A stretch of DNA of 64,000 bases from Halomonas sp. SpR8 (GCF_031010195.1 NZ_JAUAMC010000002.1:62001-126000); one strand, 5' to 3'. Numbered from the stretch's first letter, positions 10,174 to 19,318 are shown. The notes: a model not told the origin generated them from the sequence alone. Translations and numbers: made by a program.

Positions 10174-10195
10174 AGCCCACTTCTTCGAGTGGGCT
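10174..10195 (-). terminator. Hairpin between tctA and dlgD, possible attenuator
   Basis: AGCCCACT (10174-10181) and AGTGGGCT (10188-10195) form a perfect 8-bp stem with a six-base loop. On the minus strand it is followed by TTTCTTA, a weak T-run, and then by the dlgD ribosome site. It may partly terminate or process the transcript and lower dlgD expression. Confidence 0.5.
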
Positions 10196-10233
10196 CCAAT
10201 ACCCTAGCCGCCTCACATGGCGGCCCATGGGCT

Positions 10234-11742
10234 TCAGGTAGCGGCAGAGTTCGCCTCTTTCTGACGTGAGCGATAGTTCTGCCACAGTGTCAGCACCAGC
10301 AGCCCAAAGGCGATAACTAAAAAGGTAACGCTAATGGGGCGTGTGAAAAACGGTGACCAATCGCCTCCGAATACCTGCAAACCACGCCTCAGGTTTGATT
10401 CCGCTATAGGCCCTAGAATTAGACCTAGAATAACGGGAGCGGTCCCGAAGCCATATCGGTTAAGAAAATAGCCAAGCAAACCAAATGCCAGCATTATATA
10501 AAGATTAAACACATCTCCATCAACTCCATATACACCGATAAAGCAGAAAACAATGATGGCCGATATCAACTGTTTTCTTGGGACTAGCAGGACACGAACA
10601 AACAGCTTGATGCCTAAACACATAATGATAAGCATGAAAAAATTGGCGACTAAGTACGCTAGAAATATCCCGTAAATGATGCCGCCCTGGTTTTCAAATA
10701 GCATTGGTCCCGGCGTAACGCCTTGAATCATTAAACCACCCAAGAGAACAGCTGTTGCCGCCTCACCAGGAATACCCAGCGCAAGCGTAGGAATTAATGC
10801 CCCACCTAACAATGCATTGTTTGCACTCTCAACTGAGACAACGCCAGCACCATGCCCCTTGCCAAATTTCTCAGGCGTTTTAGAAAAACGGCGCGCTTGG
10901 TCATAAGCTACCAACGAGGCGATACTGCCCCCCGCACCAGGCACTGGGCCCACGACAGAACCAGACACGATACCGACGAGAAGCGCACGCCAATTGCGCA
11001 ACGTCTCAAGAAACCGGGGTCGCGCGATATCGACTTTGTGGGGACTGTTTTGGAGCTTATTGGACGGATCATAATCGAAAGCGTCCTTAAGTACCTGCGA
11101 GACTGCGAACAACCCAATCAGCGCCGGTAGGAGATTTATCCCAGTCAATAGAGAAAGTTGCCCAAAGGTAAAACGATCCACCCCCGCTATAGGATCAGTA
11201 CCGATCGTAGAACAAAAGAAGCCTATTAGGCCTGCAATTAACCCCTTTAGTAGGGATTTTCCCGCCACGGAAGCAATGATTACCAGTCCAAAAACACTTA
11301 GGGAAAAGTACTCTGCCGCCCCAAAACGCAACGCAAACTCAGCGATAGGTGGAGCAAGAAGGCTCAGCACCACCATGCTCGCCACACCGCCAAGAAAAGA
11401 GGCGACGATTGCTAGGCCTAATGCTCGCCCCGCTTCGCCCTTTTGTGCCATTGGAAAGCCATCAAACGTGGTCGCGACCGAGGATGGTGTCCCTGGAATA
11501 TTGAGCAATATGGCCGGTATCGAGCCACTGGCACCAGCGCCACAAAGAGTGCCTAGCAGCATACCGATACCCATCACAGGTGGCATGCCAAAGGTTACCG
11601 GCAATAATAGCGCTATCGCCATCGCCGATGTTAAGCCAGGCAGTACCCCCATGATGATCCCAAGGAAGGTTCCCCCAGCTATTGCCAGTAATGTTCCGAA
11701 CTGAAAGACTAATCCCAAACCTTCCATATATCCCATCAGCAT
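10234..11742 (-). CDS. TctA-family large membrane subunit
   Basis: A protein of 502 residues with about 12 membrane segments, the channel subunit of a third tripartite transporter. Motifs seen: [51 protein letters not shown] and the second-half repeat LGIPGEAATAVLLGGL. The start at 11742 has a GGAG about seven bases upstream. It follows tctB by 15 bases and precedes a hairpin and dlgD. Compared with the tctA at 4772 it is a clear paralogue but not a recent copy. The substrate is probably a sugar acid handled by the neighbouring GudD-like dehydratase. Confidence 0.93.
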   Translation of the reverse strand: MLMGYMEGLGLVFQFGTLLAIAGGTFLGIIMGVLPGLTSAMAIALLLPVTFGMPPVMGIGMLLGTLCGAGASGSIPAILLNIPGTPSSVATTFDGFPMAQKGEAGRALGLAIVASFLGGVASMVVLSLLAPPIAEFALRFGAAEYFSLSVFGLVIIASVAGKSLLKGLIAGLIGFFCSTIGTDPIAGVDRFTFGQLSLLTGINLLPALIGLFAVSQVLKDAFDYDPSNKLQNSPHKVDIARPRFLETLRNWRALLVGIVSGSVVGPVPGAGGSIASLVAYDQARRFSKTPEKFGKGHGAGVVSVESANNALLGGALIPTLALGIPGEAATAVLLGGLMIQGVTPGPMLFENQGGIIYGIFLAYLVANFFMLIIMCLGIKLFVRVLLVPRKQLISAIIVFCFIGVYGVDGDVFNLYIMLAFGLLGYFLNRYGFGTAPVILGLILGPIAESNLRRGLQVFGGDWSPFFTRPISVTFLVIAFGLLVLTLWQNYRSRQKEANSAAT

Positions 11743-11757
11743 CTCACTTCTCCTTTA

Positions 11758-12273
11758 TCAATCCGGTAGCGGGATATTGAACAGTTCGGTAAATACATAA
11801 TAAATAACCAATGACAATGCGACCGAGAAAATTGTATACGCTGTCAAGTTTCGCAATTTACGGCTATTGTTTAATTTCTGAAATTCACCACTCGCTGCAA
11901 TAAGACAAACGACATTAAAGAAGCAAAATAGCGCTGTGCTCACAATATATCCAAGTCGCTCGAACAAATTGATATAAACAATAATCAAAGCCACGATGAT
12001 CAGCCACTGCATCATGCCTTTCTTGGAAGGCATAGTATTCAGGGTTATGGCCTCGTCACGCCCCCGCCTTGCGGCAAGCCATTCGTAAGAATCGCGTATT
12101 AAGCAGGGCACGGCACATAAAAAAATCAAGCCAGAAATCAACTTTGGGAATGTAGCGGGGGTAAGCCCCCCCGCCATGCTGACTGCTGGCAGCGTAGTAG
12201 CCATATAAAATCCAGTTGCAGCTGCCACTACGAGAAACAGATCGAAAATCGGTTTACCTATTTCCTTAGCCAT
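11758..12273 (-). CDS. TctB-family small membrane subunit
   Basis: A protein of 171 residues with four hydrophobic segments and an AAGGAG site ten bases before the ATG. It lies between tctC (19 bases upstream) and tctA (15 bases downstream), the standard order. It should anchor the third tripartite transporter in the inner membrane together with TctA. Confidence 0.85.
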   Translation of the reverse strand: MAKEIGKPIFDLFLVVAAATGFYMATTLPAVSMAGGLTPATFPKLISGLIFLCAVPCLIRDSYEWLAARRGRDEAITLNTMPSKKGMMQWLIIVALIIVYINLFERLGYIVSTALFCFFNVVCLIAASGEFQKLNNSRKLRNLTAYTIFSVALSLVIYYVFTELFNIPLPD

Positions 12274-12292
12274 CAGTCACTGACTCCTTATC

Positions 12293-13237
12293 TTATTCAG
12301 CCGCCAAATCACCAGCACTCTCTTTCATTACTTCCGCCGACTCGGCGATAAACGCCTCTAGTTCATCCCCATACAGCGGAACGATATCTAAGCCCAGGTT
12401 CGAGGCTGTCTCTTCGAAAGTCCCTTCTTCTACAATTTCTTTGATGGCGCTAACCCACTTTTCCTTGACCTCTTCAGGAAGGCCATCAGGACCCGCGATA
12501 CCGCGAAATACTGTCAGGGACAGATCGTAACCTTCCTCCTGGAAAGTAGGGACATTGGGCAACGACTCGCTACGCTCGTTGTAAGACATACCCAAGGCTT
12601 TCAATCGGCCTGACTCTAGCGCCGAGCGAAGCTCTGCTCCACCGAGCACCACGGCATCCACGTGCCCCCCCATGGCAGCGGAGATAGTCTCAGAACCGCC
12701 AGGATAGGGAATAAAGTTGAAATCGACTTCAGCGGTATCAGCAAACGCCACCGCCGCGATATGAGCTGATGACCCTACACCCGAAACCCCTACGCTCACT
12801 GAGGCGCCTTCCTTAGCGGCCTCGACCATCGCGTCTAGATCGGCGTATTCGCTGTCTTCACCGACGGCGATGACATAGGGCTCCTCAAGGATCTTGGCGA
12901 TAAAATCGAAATCTTCGTAGGTAAAGTCAACATTGCCCAACGCTTCCAAGGTCAGCAATGCGTTACTGGCGGCCGCTAAAGTGTAGCCATCAGCATCTGA
13001 TGCTTGAGCGCGCGTAAGACCCACGGCGCCGCCGCCGCCCGAGATATTGCGGATGACCAAGTTGGTATCGAGCTTTTCTTCCAGTAGCGGCTGTAGTGCG
13101 CGAACGAAGGTATCGTTACCACCGCCGGCTGAGAAGGGAACGATCATGTCGATGTTTTTCTCAGGATATTCGGCAAATGCACCGGCACTGGCCATCATCG
13201 CTGTTGCAATAGATAAATTGAGTATTAATTTTTTCAT
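12293..13237 (-). CDS. TctC/Bug-type periplasmic solute receptor
   Basis: About 314 residues. The start at 13237 has AAGGA eight bases upstream and begins a typical signal peptide (MKKLILNLSIATAMMASAGAFA). The mature protein opens with YPEKNIDMIVPFSAGGGND, the Bug carboxylate-binding signature, and later has the family IPYPGGSETISAAMGGHVDA region. It is the periplasmic receptor of the third tripartite transporter and follows gudD2 by 36 bases. The frame reads upstream to 13273 but without a ribosome site. Confidence 0.93.
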   Translation of the reverse strand: MKKLILNLSIATAMMASAGAFAEYPEKNIDMIVPFSAGGGNDTFVRALQPLLEEKLDTNLVIRNISGGGGAVGLTRAQASDADGYTLAAASNALLTLEALGNVDFTYEDFDFIAKILEEPYVIAVGEDSEYADLDAMVEAAKEGASVSVGVSGVGSSAHIAAVAFADTAEVDFNFIPYPGGSETISAAMGGHVDAVVLGGAELRSALESGRLKALGMSYNERSESLPNVPTFQEEGYDLSLTVFRGIAGPDGLPEEVKEKWVSAIKEIVEEGTFEETASNLGLDIVPLYGDELEAFIAESAEVMKESAGDLAAE

Positions 13238-13273
13238 TGTAATGTCCTTCTTTGTCACATTTAGGGTATTCAC

Positions 13274-14614
13274 TCAGCGCACCAACGCTGGCTTTTTCGG
13301 ATCAAACGTCCAGTCATCTATCAAATACTGCATTGCCATCGCATCATCCCGAGCACCAGCAGGCAGGGAACGATAGAGCTTATTAGCCTCCTCAATGGCC
13401 TTCATATCGATCTCTACACCCAGCCCCGGCGCATCGGTAACAGCCACGTTGCCATCCACAATTTCCGGCGGTTTGCGAGTTAGGCGAGCATCACCCTCCT
13501 GCCAGATCCAGTGAGTATCAAGCGCGGTTGTGCGCCCCACGGCGGCAGCTCCCACCTGGGCAAACATGGCCAGAGAAATATCAAAGTGGTTATTGGAGTG
13601 CGACCCCCAGGTCATACCGTGATCCTGGCAAAGCTGGGAGACACGTACGGCACCGGAAAGCGTCCAGAAATGCGGATCGGCCAGAGGAATATCGACTGAC
13701 CGCAACATCAGCGCATGGGCCATTTCCCGCCAGTTGGTGGCCACCATGTTGGTAGCGACTGGCAATCCGGTGGCATGGCGAAACTCTGCTAAAATCTCGC
13801 GGCCTGAGAAGCCTTGTTCGGCCCCACAAGGATCCTCTGCGTAAGCGATCACGCCGTGTAGGTCCTTGCATAGCTGAATCGCCTCTTTGAGCGACCAGGC
13901 ACCATTAGGGTCAATCGTCGTGCGGGCGTCCGGAAATGCATTGTGCAGGGCTGTTACAGCTGCTATCTCTTGCTCACCAGCCAGGGCCCCGCCTTTTAAC
14001 TTAAAATCTTTAAAACCGTACCGATCATGGGCCGCCTGAGCGAGTTCAACAATCTGCTGTGGGGTCATGGCCGCCTCGTCACGCAGACGGTACCAGTCAT
14101 GCTTCAGCCCATCGGTACCACGGCGGAAATTCAGCGGCGTTGCATGTCCATCACCGATAAAAAACAAGTATCCCAAAACGTCAACGCTGTCACGCTGCTT
14201 GCCGTTGCCTAAAAGCTCTGCCACTGGCACTCCCAGAAACTTCCCCAGCAGATCAAGCAAAGCAGCCTCAAGCGCGGCAACCGCATTGATGCGCAGCTCA
14301 AATGTCCAGGAGCCCTTACCGAAATCCTCAAAATCGGCACTCCGTCCCACATTGTGCAATGAAGCAATCATGGAGCGCATTTTTCCAATGGACTGACCAA
14401 TAACACGCTCTCGTGACTGCTCTAGAGATGTCTGAATAGTCTCGCCACCAGGAGCTTCACCAACACCCACATTACCGTGACTATCTTTGAGAATAACCAG
14501 GTTGCGCGTGAAACACGGTGAGTGCGCTCCACCGATATTGAGTAGCATGCTGTCACGCCCTGCGACGGGAATGACCTTCATCTCTGTTATCGTGGGAGTG
14601 TCGTGTCTCGACAT
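13274..14614 (-). CDS. Second glucarate dehydratase (GudD/GudX-like)
   Basis: A protein of 446 residues, exactly the length of E. coli GudD. The KLK motif in FKDFKLKGG, the DPNGAW metal site, [14 protein letters not shown] and GSHSNNHFD with the catalytic His are all conserved, so it should be active. It differs from the GudD at 1847 throughout, which points to an old paralogue or separate acquisition. The ATG at 14614 has GGAGA eight bases upstream; the longer frame to 14698 has no ribosome site and overlaps a kdgD remnant. It is the first intact gene of the P3 operon with tctCBA and dlgD. The substrate could be glucarate or a related aldarate. Confidence 0.88.
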   Translation of the reverse strand: MSRHDTPTITEMKVIPVAGRDSMLLNIGGAHSPCFTRNLVILKDSHGNVGVGEAPGGETIQTSLEQSRERVIGQSIGKMRSMIASLHNVGRSADFEDFGKGSWTFELRINAVAALEAALLDLLGKFLGVPVAELLGNGKQRDSVDVLGYLFFIGDGHATPLNFRRGTDGLKHDWYRLRDEAAMTPQQIVELAQAAHDRYGFKDFKLKGGALAGEQEIAAVTALHNAFPDARTTIDPNGAWSLKEAIQLCKDLHGVIAYAEDPCGAEQGFSGREILAEFRHATGLPVATNMVATNWREMAHALMLRSVDIPLADPHFWTLSGAVRVSQLCQDHGMTWGSHSNNHFDISLAMFAQVGAAAVGRTTALDTHWIWQEGDARLTRKPPEIVDGNVAVTDAPGLGVEIDMKAIEEANKLYRSLPAGARDDAMAMQYLIDDWTFDPKKPALVR

Positions 14615-14689
14615 AAATAATTCTCCATTAGGCGGCTTTGGCGCGCTTCTCAGCATCTCGCTCATTTCCGCAGAAATATTATCTGGGCA

Positions 14690-14945
14690 GATAAACACAG
14701 CTTTTGTTGATCAACTGGAGACTTTCTAGAGAACTTTGAAACATCAACCAACTGCTTACGTTTAGTGAACTCTCGCCACTAATAATTGTTAGTGACGGGC
14801 ACCCCCTAGAGCCCCGAATAGCGGCATCCGCTTTGACTAAACTCATCACATCGCCCCATGCCTTGCTCCTCAAAGCGACATAAGGCATAAACAGGTCGCG
14901 AGTCAGGTTTCTCACATATGCTCTATGAGCTATTGCAACTGAACG
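14690..14945 (-). pseudogene. Decayed C-terminal fragment of kdgD
   Basis: On the minus strand this leader region reads RNLTRDLFMPYVALR, then MSLVKADAAIRG, then after a frame disturbance near 14810 SLQLIN. These align in order with the KdgD C terminus at 8036-8950 (KQITNDFFIPFVDLR, VGLIKAGANIIG, ELEQLIN). Only about the last quarter is left; the N-terminal three quarters and the active site are gone. It sits between promoter P3 and gudD2, exactly where kdgD sits after P2, so the ancestral operon probably began with kdgD. Confidence 0.72.
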
Positions 14946-14970
14946 CCCCTACCACTCAGCTCGTAATGTT

Positions 14971-15044
14971 ATACATCATACAAGTGAGACGATAAGTAGC
15001 ATGCCTTTATGGCGCAAGCATAACCATCCAAATTTAAACCAAAG
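14971..15044 (-). promoter_or_regulatory. Conserved promoter-operator P3 (before the kdgD remnant and gudD2)
   Basis: Read on the minus strand: CTTTGG (15044-15039), 21 bases, TTGCGC (15017-15012), 17 bases, TATCGT (14994-14989), 5 bases, TTGTATGATGTAT (14983-14971). Identical architecture to P1 and P2; P2 and P3 also share TTTAAACC and AAGTAGTAG around the CTTTGG block. The leader to gudD2 is about 370 bases and contains the kdgD remnant. I see no gene between 15045 and 15162. Confidence 0.8.
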
Positions 15045-15162
15045 TAGTAGTCTCAAAACCACTACTATCCTATTGAAAAAAACCTAACAATAATAAGTAA
15101 TTGAAAGTTAATCTCTTAAATACCAATGACGTAAAAGAATGACATGCATTGAATCTATCCGA

Positions 15163-16416
15163 CTATCTAGCACTCCCTTGCTGATGGGTGCGAGACGCCT
15201 TGAGCTTATATAAGTCCACCAGCATATCGGGCTCAAGCTCTGTTAATCGCACTATACCTAGCATGCCCATATCCGCCCGCAGCTCCGACAAGAGTAGATT
15301 AATGGCATGTTCGACCCCTGCTTGACCACCGATCGACGCCGCATAATTAAACGGGCGACCAATAAATACACTCGAGGCTCCAAGGGCCAATGCTTTTATA
15401 ACGTCGGTTCCACGCCGAAAACCACTATCGATCATCACGCTCATATCGCCAGCCACTTCCATCGCCTTTGGAAGTGCACGCATTGGTGAGATAGCGCCAT
15501 CAAGTTGACGCCCCCCATGATTGGAAAGGATCACACCATCGACCCCATGGCGCTTGGCCATCGCAACATCATCAGGATGGAGCAACCCTTTGAGCACTAA
15601 GTCCCCCTTCCATCTACGCCTAATGCCACTCAATACTTTCCAATCTAAATGCTCTCGCCCTGAGAAATCGCGGGAGGCATTGCGCGACAAAATAGCGGCA
15701 CCACACTCAGCAGAGTTATTTTCAAAGTGAGGCATGCCGTGGTGGGCAAACGTGCGCAGGAAGGTTCCTACACTCCAGCTTGGATGTGTTAGACCGTCCC
15801 AAAGCAGTTTAAAACTTGGCTGGAGAGGTGTTTTGAAACCGGAGCGAAGATTATTTTCTCTGTTAGGCACCACTGCTGAATCGACGGTAATCACTAATGT
15901 TTTCACCCCCGCTGTTTCCACACGATCGATCAAATCATAGATTTTACTCTCCTCTGCCGGCAGATAAGCTTGAAACCATGTGTTAGGAGCGGCGGCCATG
16001 ATCTCCTCTACCCTAATCAAGGAGGAACCACTCAAAATCATGGGTATACCCGCTGTTTCAGCCGCTCTAGCTTGAGCGAGGTCGCCACGGTAGCCAGTTA
16101 ATGAAGAAATACCCATCGGCGCAATACCAAAAGGCGCCGAGTAGCGCTGCCCTAATAAGGTTGTAGATGTCTTACGCTCACTCACGTTGCGCAGAACACG
16201 GTTCATAAACCCAAATTCATCGAATACAGCGCGATTATCTCGATAGGAAGCTTCATTTTCAGCAGCGCCAGCGACATAACCAAAAATCGGTTTTGGTAAA
16301 TGTCGTCTAGCAGCGGCTTCAAAGTCCTCAAGACAATAAATACGCGCCAGCCGTCTCGATTGCATGAATGAAGGCTGCTGGCCAATCTTTTTATTAGCAG
16401 GAGCTGAATATGACAT
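15163..16416 (-). CDS. FMN-dependent alpha-hydroxy-acid dehydrogenase (LldD-like)
   Basis: A protein of 417 residues of the glycolate oxidase / L-lactate dehydrogenase family, which oxidises an L-2-hydroxy acid to the keto acid with FMN. Seen are the N-terminal YVAGAAENE, PFGIAPMG, the FMN-contact lysine in DLVLKGLLHPDDVA and the active-site block SNHGGRQLDG (H300, R303), then DSGFRRGTDVIKALALGA. The family includes L-lactate, mandelate, glycolate and hydroxyacid dehydrogenases; the substrate cannot be fixed. It is transcribed away from the LysR gene at 16516, its likely regulator, and lies at the edge of the sugar-acid island. It does not share the P1-P3 promoter type. Confidence 0.9.
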   Translation of the reverse strand: MSYSAPANKKIGQQPSFMQSRRLARIYCLEDFEAAARRHLPKPIFGYVAGAAENEASYRDNRAVFDEFGFMNRVLRNVSERKTSTTLLGQRYSAPFGIAPMGISSLTGYRGDLAQARAAETAGIPMILSGSSLIRVEEIMAAAPNTWFQAYLPAEESKIYDLIDRVETAGVKTLVITVDSAVVPNRENNLRSGFKTPLQPSFKLLWDGLTHPSWSVGTFLRTFAHHGMPHFENNSAECGAAILSRNASRDFSGREHLDWKVLSGIRRRWKGDLVLKGLLHPDDVAMAKRHGVDGVILSNHGGRQLDGAISPMRALPKAMEVAGDMSVMIDSGFRRGTDVIKALALGASSVFIGRPFNYAASIGGQAGVEHAINLLLSELRADMGMLGIVRLTELEPDMLVDLYKLKASRTHQQGSAR

Positions 16417-16515
16417 TTTAATTCCCTATGCTGCTTAGATGAGGTTAGGTAATCGTAATGAGATATGAACACCCCAACAATCGACCATTATTTGGCCTAT
16501 GCATGAGGTTTACGA
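16417..16515. promoter_or_regulatory. Divergent promoter region of the alpha-hydroxy-acid dehydrogenase and lysR genes
   Basis: Ninety-nine bases separate two divergent genes, the usual place for LysR binding sites. The region is AT-rich. I could not pick out a convincing T-N11-A palindrome by eye. Confidence 0.4.
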
Positions 16516-17412
16516 ATGAACATACATCGACTCTCGCCATCCATGTCGATGCTGCTAGCCTTTGATTCCGCTGCTCGGCATCGCAGCTTCACTCGGGCTG
16601 CAGGTGAGCTTAGCCTCACGCAAAGTGCAATCAGTCGACAAGTTCAAGCGCTCGAACAACTGCTGGGCGTTACGTTATTCGAGCGCGAAGGCCGCAAAAT
16701 CTATCTAACCGAAGTCGGCTTAATGTATGCACATGACATCGCGCCTGCGTTGGCGCGTATTAATGGGGCAAGCGCCCGGGTGGGCGCCTTCCGCAAAGGC
16801 ATTAGCGCTTTGAATCTTGCGGTATTGCCTACCTTTGGTTCGCGCTGGTTGATGCCTCGTTTAGCCTCTTTTTATCACCAACACCCTGGCACCATGATTC
16901 ACATTCATACCCGTATCGGTGAATACAACCTTGCAGAATCTGGCATGGATGCTGCCATCAATGTAGGAAATAGCCCTTGGCAAGGGCTTATAGCTCATCC
17001 GTTAATAGAAGAAGATATGGTTTTGGTTGCAAGCCCCACAACATTGCAAGAGAGCCCAATTTCAAAACCTAGTGACGTAAGCAATCACTTACTATTGCAC
17101 ATTGCGGTTCGATCCGAGGCTTGGCATCGGTGGTTCACGGCGCAAAAAATACCCTTAGCTTATATGCGACTTGGCCCTCACTTTGAATTCACCAATCATA
17201 TGATTCAGGCGACGACTGCTGGCATTGGTGTCGCTTTGGTAGCGCGATGCTTAGTAGAAGAGGAGCTCAAAGACGGGCGCTTAACTATGCCTCTTGAAAA
17301 GCGTTTAGATAGTCACCGTCATTATTTTTTATTATATCCACCTGAAAAGCAAGACTACCCGCCGTTAATAAAATTCCGTGATTGGCTTTTAAGTAACAAC
17401 CTACAGCTTTAG
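16516..17412 (+). CDS. LysR-family transcriptional regulator
   Basis: A protein of 298 residues: winged helix-turn-helix at about 9-68 (FDSAARHRSFTRAAGELSLTQSAISRQVQALEQLLGVTLFER) and a periplasmic-binding-like effector domain after residue 90, beginning LNLAVLPTFGSRWLMPRL, which is typical of the GcvA/AmpR-like branch. The ribosome site is GAGG seven bases before the ATG. By the usual LysR arrangement it should control the divergent dehydrogenase gene and itself, with a hydroxy acid as possible co-inducer. Its own operon ends here. Confidence 0.92.
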   Translation: MNIHRLSPSMSMLLAFDSAARHRSFTRAAGELSLTQSAISRQVQALEQLLGVTLFEREGRKIYLTEVGLMYAHDIAPALARINGASARVGAFRKGISALNLAVLPTFGSRWLMPRLASFYHQHPGTMIHIHTRIGEYNLAESGMDAAINVGNSPWQGLIAHPLIEEDMVLVASPTTLQESPISKPSDVSNHLLLHIAVRSEAWHRWFTAQKIPLAYMRLGPHFEFTNHMIQATTAGIGVALVARCLVEEELKDGRLTMPLEKRLDSHRHYFLLYPPEKQDYPPLIKFRDWLLSNNLQL

Positions 17413-17452
17413 ATAAACAATAAAAATATTGCGCTTTTATAAACATATATTA

Positions 17453-18214
17453 TTAAATATCAATAATTAAATCTGGTTTAAATAACGCCGGACTTAACTC
17501 GTTGGGATAACCGCCTGGATTTGCAATAACGTGGGTACCGTTACGTAGAAGATCAACCGGTTCATGAACGTGACCATGCACCCATAAATCCATCTTTCCC
17601 ATTAAATCTGGCAAGTGTGAAGCAAACGCGGGTGATAACGCATCACCGAGGTACTGACCAGGAATACTGTCATGCAAAGGAGCATGATGGCTCACCACTA
17701 CTTTTGAACCATCGAACGGTTTTAACAGCTCGCCTTCTAACCAAGTGAGTGCTTCAGCATGCAATTGCTGGCTCGCCTGTGGCGTGAAGGGTACGCCAGG
17801 CGAGATTTGGATAATCTCAAAATCTGGCATAAGGCGCAGCGCTTTAGCCTCTGTTTCAACGGGATCTTTCGTCGGGTCTCCCGCGTATAGCGCAAAATCT
17901 GTCCATAATGTGGTGCCATAGAAGCGCACGCCACCGATAGTAACAGCACGATTATCCAGCAATTCAATGTCGAGCCGCTCAGCTTCGAGTGCCAGCTCAT
18001 CACGTAAAAACGGCATACACGTGCCGTAAAACTCGTGGTTGCCGGGTACATAGATAAGCGGAGTGTTTGGAAAGCGCGTGCGTGCCCAGGCAAGGCCTTC
18101 ACACTGACGGTGAATATCACCCGCCAGGATCACTACATCGGCATCCACCTCCGGGAGCTCGCGGTTCCCGTCAAAAAACTCCAGGTGTAAGTCAGATAAA
18201 ATACGCAGTCTCAT
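17453..18214 (-). CDS. Calcineurin-like metallophosphoesterase
   Basis: A protein of 253 residues with all five metallophosphoesterase motifs: SDLHLEF (7-13), AGDIH (31-35), GNHE (58-61), SHHAP (175-179) and GHVH (214-217), which bind the two metal ions. There is no signal peptide, so it acts in the cytoplasm. The natural substrate is unknown for this subfamily. The ribosome site is AAGGAG. It is convergent with lysR, with about 40 bases between the stops, and no terminator hairpin is obvious. Confidence 0.88.
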   Translation of the reverse strand: MRLRILSDLHLEFFDGNRELPEVDADVVILAGDIHRQCEGLAWARTRFPNTPLIYVPGNHEFYGTCMPFLRDELALEAERLDIELLDNRAVTIGGVRFYGTTLWTDFALYAGDPTKDPVETEAKALRLMPDFEIIQISPGVPFTPQASQQLHAEALTWLEGELLKPFDGSKVVVSHHAPLHDSIPGQYLGDALSPAFASHLPDLMGKMDLWVHGHVHEPVDLLRNGTHVIANPGGYPNELSPALFKPDLIIDI

Positions 18215-18298
18215 AGGGCTCCTTCCTATCGTTTATTGTGGAAACTTTAGTGCGATAAACGCGCTACGAAATGACTTACTAAGTTCACCACCGCCGCT

Positions 18299-18487
18299 TC
18301 ACACTCGCGATGTAGCCGCGCATAACGCCTCTGGAAAGCTGCGCCATAGCTCAACGCAGCCAAGAGAATCATGCCACAGCAAAATGGGAGGAAGAGCAGT
18401 CGCCTGTAATGGCTCCCAGATGCGGGTAAACATACGACCGCTCGACGTGGTAACCCAGCGATCTTGGTAAGGTGCCATCAGCGTCAT
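18299..18487 (-). pseudogene. Truncated alpha/beta-hydrolase N terminus
   Basis: A 62-codon frame whose sequence (LLWHDSLGCVELWRSFPEALCAATSRV) matches the first beta strand and oxyanion-hole region of alpha/beta hydrolases, which normally continue for another 200 residues through the nucleophile elbow. Here it stops, and nothing in the following 85 bases before the metallophosphoesterase continues the fold. It is most likely a deletion remnant rather than a working gene. Confidence 0.6.
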
Positions 18488-18631
18488 AGCATGGCTCTTA
18501 GTCTTGTCAGTTTATTATGCGCAAAAAACAACATACCATTAGGAACAGCTAACATTCTAAGCAATTGCTTATACTAAGTGAACCACGTCATTCATACGCC
18601 CACTCAGCACCCATCACTCTGCTAGTCCACT

Positions 18632-18754
18632 CTATGTCATTTTGACGCAGGGCATCGGTGAGCGGATTAAGCCATCACCCACCGTGTCGTGGCAGCGTTT
18701 TGCGCCAGCGTTTTGAAGTGTTTCCATCGTCATTTCAGCAACATCCGTGCTCAT
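18632..18754 (-). CDS. Hypothetical 40-residue protein
   Basis: A small frame with a good ribosome site (AAAGGAG, seven bases before the ATG) and coding MSTDVAEMTMETLQNAGAKR, then a CHDTVGDG stretch and a second Cys near the C terminus. I recognise no family. It may be a real small protein or the surviving start of a larger lost gene. It lies in a gene-poor kilobase (18490-19585) that also has two small plus-strand genes. Confidence 0.35.
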   Translation of the reverse strand: MSTDVAEMTMETLQNAGAKRCHDTVGDGLIRSPMPCVKMT

Positions 18755-18891
18755 TGGCGACTCCTTTCGCAGTTGGTTTAACGATAGTATCGACCACCTC
18801 TCACTTCGCGGGTTAATGGCAAATGTGCTTTAAAACGGCTCTCTCCCGCTTCCTCTGACGACAACAATGCTGCATTGCAACAAAAAAGCGC

Positions 18892-18920
18892 TATAATGGG
18901 TATGTAGTCCCTATAGGAGG
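18892..18920 (+). promoter_or_regulatory. Promoter -10 and ribosome site of the 37-residue protein gene
   Basis: A perfect TATAAT at 18892-18897 and a perfect AGGAGG at 18915-18920 lie just before the ATG at 18929. The -35 region is weak (CTGCAT-like). The untranslated leader would be only about 25 bases. Confidence 0.55.
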
Positions 18921-18928
18921 ACCGCATA

Positions 18929-19042
18929 ATGACTAATTTAATAACATCCCCTGCACGCGATAGCGAAGTTCTGGAATTCTGGAGCTTCCATGCCCAGTGG
19001 CAACGGGCCGCTGCTGATGCACTTAAGGCCTATTTAGGCTAG
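18929..19042 (+). CDS. Small protein of 37 residues, paralogue of the one at 19394
   Basis: The frame starts after a perfect Shine-Dalgarno (AGGAGG, eight bases away) and a TATAAT box, and is followed by an intrinsic terminator, so it looks like a complete one-gene unit. Its C-terminal half (VLEFWSFHAQWQRAAADALK then AYLG) matches the second small protein at 19394 residue for residue at W, A, Q, RAA, DA, KAYLG, while the DNA differs. It would form one amphipathic helix with no membrane segment. I recognise no named family and give no function. Confidence 0.7.
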   Translation: MTNLITSPARDSEVLEFWSFHAQWQRAAADALKAYLG

Positions 19043-19085
19043 TTTAGGTGCTTTTCACCCTGTATAGACAAAAGATAGACACCGA

Positions 19086-19110
19086 AGCCGGAGATAACTC
19101 CGGCTTTTCT
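19086..19110 (+). terminator. Rho-independent terminator after the 37-residue gene
   Basis: AGCCGGAG (19086-19093), loop ATAA, CTCCGGCT (19098-19105), then TTTCT. An 8-bp GC-rich stem with a T-run. Confidence 0.85.
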
Positions 19111-19318
19111 ATGCTTATAAAAACCTTGCTTGTGAAAAACCTTGCTTATGCAAAGACTCACTTATGAAAAACTTTTCCATTCAATAACATAAAACCGCTT
19201 CCGCTTTTTGTAAGTAAATTCTTACACATAATGGAAAATTACCTACATCTTTTGGACTACCGCTAGGTTGCAAAAGCCCTTACTATCGTGCTCCATAGTT
19301 AAATTGCTGCCATGCACA

